A stretch of DNA of 12,700 bases, taken from positions 7,501 through 20,200 of the forward strand of contig JABUQX010042069.1 in assembly GCA_015478945.1 (NCBI GenBank), given 5' to 3'. Below the pieces are notes generated by a model. That model saw only the letters and a list, made by a program, of their open reading frames with translations, did no database searches and was not told the origin of the DNA. Origin of the DNA: Trachelipus rathkii. Lineage: Eukaryota; Arthropoda; Malacostraca; Isopoda; Trachelipodidae. Position 1 is the first letter of the stretch; each line of letters begins with the position of its first letter. Positions 9,747 through 12,700 of this stretch are shown here, in pieces. Position numbers and translations under genes: made by a program.

Positions 9747-10159
9747 ATACTGCTACTGAGATTGATTTCACCAGTGTGACGTTCAGTAAGTGGTTCAGCA
9801 CACAAAATAAAATTGTGCCAATTTTACGGCTCCTTTACGGCTGATTAATCAGAGATAATAATAAAAAAAACTTCTGATGAGTATCTGTAACCACGTGTCG
9901 CGGAAAGTTAACTGTGGATGGGCTGTCTTGAAAGACAGATTGTACCTATTCATTAGTTTGAGCTCCCTTTCTGATGTAGATTCATTATAGTTCAGTGTTT
10001 TTATTCTTTCCTTTGATGCCTCTAGTTAATATAAAAGGAGCTCTACTTTAATTAGCTATTTAAAGCCAAGAATTTCAGTTTGAGAAAACAAAAGATGGTG
10101 CATTAATACCATTTTTTGCTATTTTATTATTAATTCTCTTTGTTTTAGTTTTTAGTATC

Positions 10160-10324
10160 TCATATCTTTGTAGAATTTTTCACAAGTTTCCCACGAGTAG
10201 ATGCTTTCATTCTAAACTTCTCTGCGAGAGTCCTTCTCTCTTGTCTACCAAATTCCCTTGTGATCTTCTGGTTAGATGATTTCACATAACCAAAATGTCG
10301 CTTTACGTCTTCGCGAGAATATAA
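10160..10324 (-). other. Unrecognised basic open frame without start codon
   Basis: Fifty-four codons between stops on the minus strand, with the only Met at residue 39. The peptide is strongly basic and hydrophilic (REDVKRHFGYVKSSNQK, then EFGRQERRTLAEKFRMK). It might be a fragment of a coding exon or of a transposon protein. I cannot place it in a family, and no clear splice acceptor precedes it. Confidence 0.22.
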
Positions 10325-10675
10325 TTATGATTGCCAGTATACCACCTTTGGCGAATGTCATTGGATACTAATACAAATTATCCAAATCGCACCGGGATAA
10401 GAACGCATTTGCACAAATTCGTTGTACAGTTAATTTCGAGCCGTAGATAAACCTTAGGAGCACAAGTCTTTCAATATTGACTCACATTACTGCCACAACC
10501 TCGAGTGGTATTAGTCAACTCATTTTGGTCAACTTATAACAAAAAGTCCCTAAATTTTTCATTTGACCGAAGACGAATATATTATTTTATAATATTGGCG
10601 AATGCGAATGTGAGCGCGAAAAATTGTGAACATGATGAATTGAGAATAAGAAATGAGACATTCCCGTCCATCTTT

Positions 10676-10974
10676 AATATATATATATAATAGTACTAGT
10701 ATATATATATATATACTCTTATATATATATATATATATAATATATATATATACTACTATATATATATATATATATATATTAATAATATAATATATATATA
10801 TATATAGTATATATAGTGAAAAATTATGTATATAATAAATATAGTATATTAAAATAATATATGATATACTATATATATATAATATATATAGTATTATATA
10901 TATATATACTATATAATACTATATATCATATATATTATATATATATACGTATATATATTATATTATAGTAATAC
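10676..10974. repeat. (AT)n microsatellite tract
   Basis: AT dinucleotide tract with phase slips that passes directly into the GATA array, forming a compound microsatellite. Confidence 0.93.
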
Positions 10975-11046
10975 GATAGATAGACTAGCATAATAGATAG
11001 ATAGATGAGAGTTAGATTAGATAGATAGATAGATAGATAGATAGAT

Positions 11047-11092
<46 letters not shown>

Positions 11093-11098
11093 CGATAA
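10975..11098. repeat. (GATA)n tetranucleotide microsatellite
   Basis: Tandem GATA/TAGA units with interruptions at the left. The two purest runs are about 11017-11045 and 11048-11084. It abuts the truncated end of the antisense LINE fragment. Confidence 0.95.
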
Positions 11099-11105
11099 GT
11101 TAAAA

Positions 11106-11420
11106 TTAATGAGACAGTGACGAAATGTTAAACTGAGGCAAGACAGTAGCAAAGCTCAGACTGTAAGTTAAAAGAAACAGAGCAAGTATATCATTAGGAT
11201 CATAGGCCTTCTCATTGTTAAGCTCAGAGAGAGCAGATATAACATCTTTGGAAGAAATAAATTGAAGGGACAGAATGGTTGGAGCCAAAAATGTGGGCTT
11301 GGAAAAGAGCGTTGGGAAAAGAGGAAATAATCCTAAATCGTCGTGACAGGTGAATGCTTGAACGACAGTTACAAGATGCAGCAGAAGGTTAAAGCACCAA
11401 CTCATGTCCGTCGAAAAAAA
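11106..11420 (-). mobile_element. Antisense LINE RT fragment, second family
   Basis: The minus strand is open for about 105 codons from the stop near 11421 to the stop at 11106. The middle and end match the region just before the RT core of Jockey/CR1-type elements: FISSKDVISALSELNNEKAY, then DPND where the family usually has a GPDGI-type motif, then ALFL and a region resembling a cysteine/leucine helix, ending SLSH. It stops where RT sequence should continue, right beside the GATA array, so it is truncated on its 3' side. The first 25 residues do not fit the family well. No catalytic residues are included. It is a different family from the + strand LINE copies. Confidence 0.65.
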
Positions 11421-11950
11421 CTATAAAAATAAGAAAAAGAGAAAATAAGTGTCGACAAGCCGGGATAATTATGAATAAAAAAGAATTACTTGCTTTTTTT
11501 GTTAGAAAATGTCAGGAAGGAAAGCACAGACAGATCTCACACTGGACGGAACGAAAATTTGAAATTTTTCTGTAAAGTGAAGTAAAAATGTGGATGTTCA
11601 TTTTATGTAGTTTGTGCGCTGATTCCGAATTATGCTCCCCATCCATTTTCGTTGTAACAGGCAAAAGGTTTTGTTGTAATAGGGACAATTAATAAATCTT
11701 AATTAGTTTATCAAATGAATAAGCTTTTAGTTGAATTTTACCTCACCCGATATATCTTCTGCAATCTTAAAAGTGTAGATTTGAAGATTTTCTATTGTAG
11801 TTGCTTGAGGGCAAACCATCCCTTTTAACGTCCCCAACAATAGTCTGATCATATGGCATATTTTGGATTCCAATTTCCTGAAAACGTTTTTCGATAGTTG
11901 AAAATATTTGGTGGATCGCTCAACCTCGTGCTCATGCCACTAGTAGCGCC
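11421..11950. other. Unidentified sequence
   Basis: About 530 bp of AT-rich but non-repetitive sequence. I find no protein motif on either strand. Its right part may be the upstream portion of the decayed RT that becomes recognisable further on, but I cannot show this. Confidence 0.4.
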
Positions 11951-12029
11951 TAGATTCAGCAAGTTATGGATAAAAGTCCATAGGTGAATGAAGAAATGTA
12001 TTTTTAGGGACTTGTTACCAATCCCGTTG

Positions 12030-12700
12030 CTTAAATTTCGAAGGAGTTTCGGAAACTGGATTTCTTCATGAGCTGTCGGCTTAATAGATTGCTCTAGAAA
12101 CCACAGCCTTATTGACCTTTTCTTAAAGGATCTCCAAGCAGTTTTCGGTCAATATTATCCAAGCTTTGCATCAAAGCTGACGGTCCTTCACAGTTAGCCT
12201 CGCCCTTTACTGCGTGGAGCCTCACAATACTCCCTCTTTAATGTTTAGCCCACTGCGCATCTTAGGGAGAATGCTCTTATTTACGCTGATAGCGAACCCT
12301 GCGATCCACTTTTATGCTCATCGCTTTTATACAAATTTTTTCATTAACCGCCGAGTGTGATGTGCAGATAGGCAGGAGTATATAGCGAAGTTCAGTTTCA
12401 CAGAGTGGTTGAAGAAATTTACATTTTTAGTTGTCCCAGGTACTGACGAATTTCTTCTCTAGCGCCATTGCTTCTTGACGAAAATGATTTTTGCCGATCT
12501 CGTGCTGATGTCCACTCACATAGGAACAACCGAAAATTTAGTATATTCCCTTGTTGGAGACTAAAAACAAAAGTGCTAACGACTTGTTAAATCGCCCGCA
12601 TATTATTCCCAAGAATGCTGCTAGCCCTCGCTACGGTATTTTCGATCAACAAAATATTTCTCAAATGTTCTCGTAGGTCTCATTCATATGGGCTCCATAG
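12030..12700 (+). pseudogene. Heavily decayed LINE RT, third family (runs off right edge)
   Basis: Piecing frames together on the plus strand gives an RT core in the right order. A LNFEGVSE-like stretch near 12030 suggests motif A (FDIEKAFE-type). FLKDLQAVFGQYYPSFASK at 12120-12176 resembles the segment before motif B (FL-DRQ-...FQG...S). At about 12203-12258 the DNA spells GAL, then SLFNV and AH in shifted frames, like a PQGGALSPTLFNV motif. YAD at 12282-12290 is followed by bases that could give the second Asp and IAIH with a shift. Past 12540 a K/R-rich stretch could be the thumb. I-clade-like elements read this way, but the assignment depends on allowing several indels. No functional protein is possible. 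Confidence falls after 12330. Confidence 0.45.

Larger units (their letters stand above)
9439..10675. other. Moderately complex sequence, no recognised gene
   Basis: The least repetitive 1.2 kb of the left and middle window. Neither strand gives a protein I recognise. The plus-strand frame opened by an ATG at 10505 ends in the AT tract and looks fortuitous. Small structures seen are a 7-bp hairpin at 9515-9532, a 12-bp palindrome CTGATTAATCAG at 9841-9852, a tandem TTTACGGCT pair near 9823-9842, and a CTGTCT/AGACAG hairpin near 9922-9937. It could be intergenic or intronic. Confidence 0.5.

Noticed and set aside
9874..9906. CTGATGA followed 22 bases later by GAAA, like a hammerhead ribozyme core
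   Set aside because: The bases between do not pair as stem II, the base before GAAA is G instead of the expected C, and no stems I and III close around it.
10505..10690. 61-codon plus-strand open frame
   Set aside because: Ends in the AT tract, resembles no protein I know and is of chance length in AT-rich DNA.
10975..11098. Regularly spaced repeats that might suggest a CRISPR array
   Set aside because: Simple GATA tetranucleotide repeats with no spacers, in eukaryote-like DNA.

Overview
The window looks like a non-coding, repeat-packed piece of a eukaryotic nuclear genome, most likely an arthropod and plausibly a decapod crustacean such as a penaeid shrimp or crab. The reasons are very long (AT)n tracts, (ATT)n, (GATA)n, (GT)n and (GA)n microsatellites, a tRNA-derived SINE with a poly(A) tail, and decayed reverse-transcriptase (RT) genes from at least three non-LTR retrotransposons (LINEs). 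I see no intact host gene, operon, ribosome binding site, CRISPR array, rRNA or functional tRNA. The organism call is inference from repeat style and remembered family resemblance; no search was run.

Layout. 1-670: AT microsatellite with short unidentified spacers. 671-3090: copy A of a composite unit made of an unidentified ~470 bp block, an AT tract, then a 5'-truncated LINE ORF2 remnant on the + strand. 3091-4005: AT-rich spacer and AT microsatellite. 4006-7290: copy B of the same unit in the same order and orientation, with about 0.9 kb of extra DNA (5251 to about 6160) inside its RT gene: a minus-strand tRNA-SINE followed by a long ATC/ATT trinucleotide array. The copy B LINE then continues past the end of copy A to the ORF2 C-terminus near 7430. 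7735-9440: AT tracts broken by a (GT)n run, a short spacer and a tRNA-like scrap at 8851-8880. 9441-10675: moderately complex sequence with no recognised gene. 10676-11098: AT then GATA microsatellite. 11106-11420: an antisense LINE fragment of another family. 11421-11950: unidentified. About 12030 to the right edge: a badly frameshifted third LINE RT on the + strand.

Nothing here works as a gene system. The coherent story is mobile-element history: a LINE fragment joined to a non-LINE block and AT tracts was duplicated, one copy later gained a SINE and microsatellite, and both RT reading frames are broken by many small indels. Many copy A/copy B differences are 1-base indels in short runs, which fits unpolished long-read sequence as well as true decay. 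I found no convincing new biological system; the duplicated composite unit and the unidentified block in it are the parts most worth a second look.
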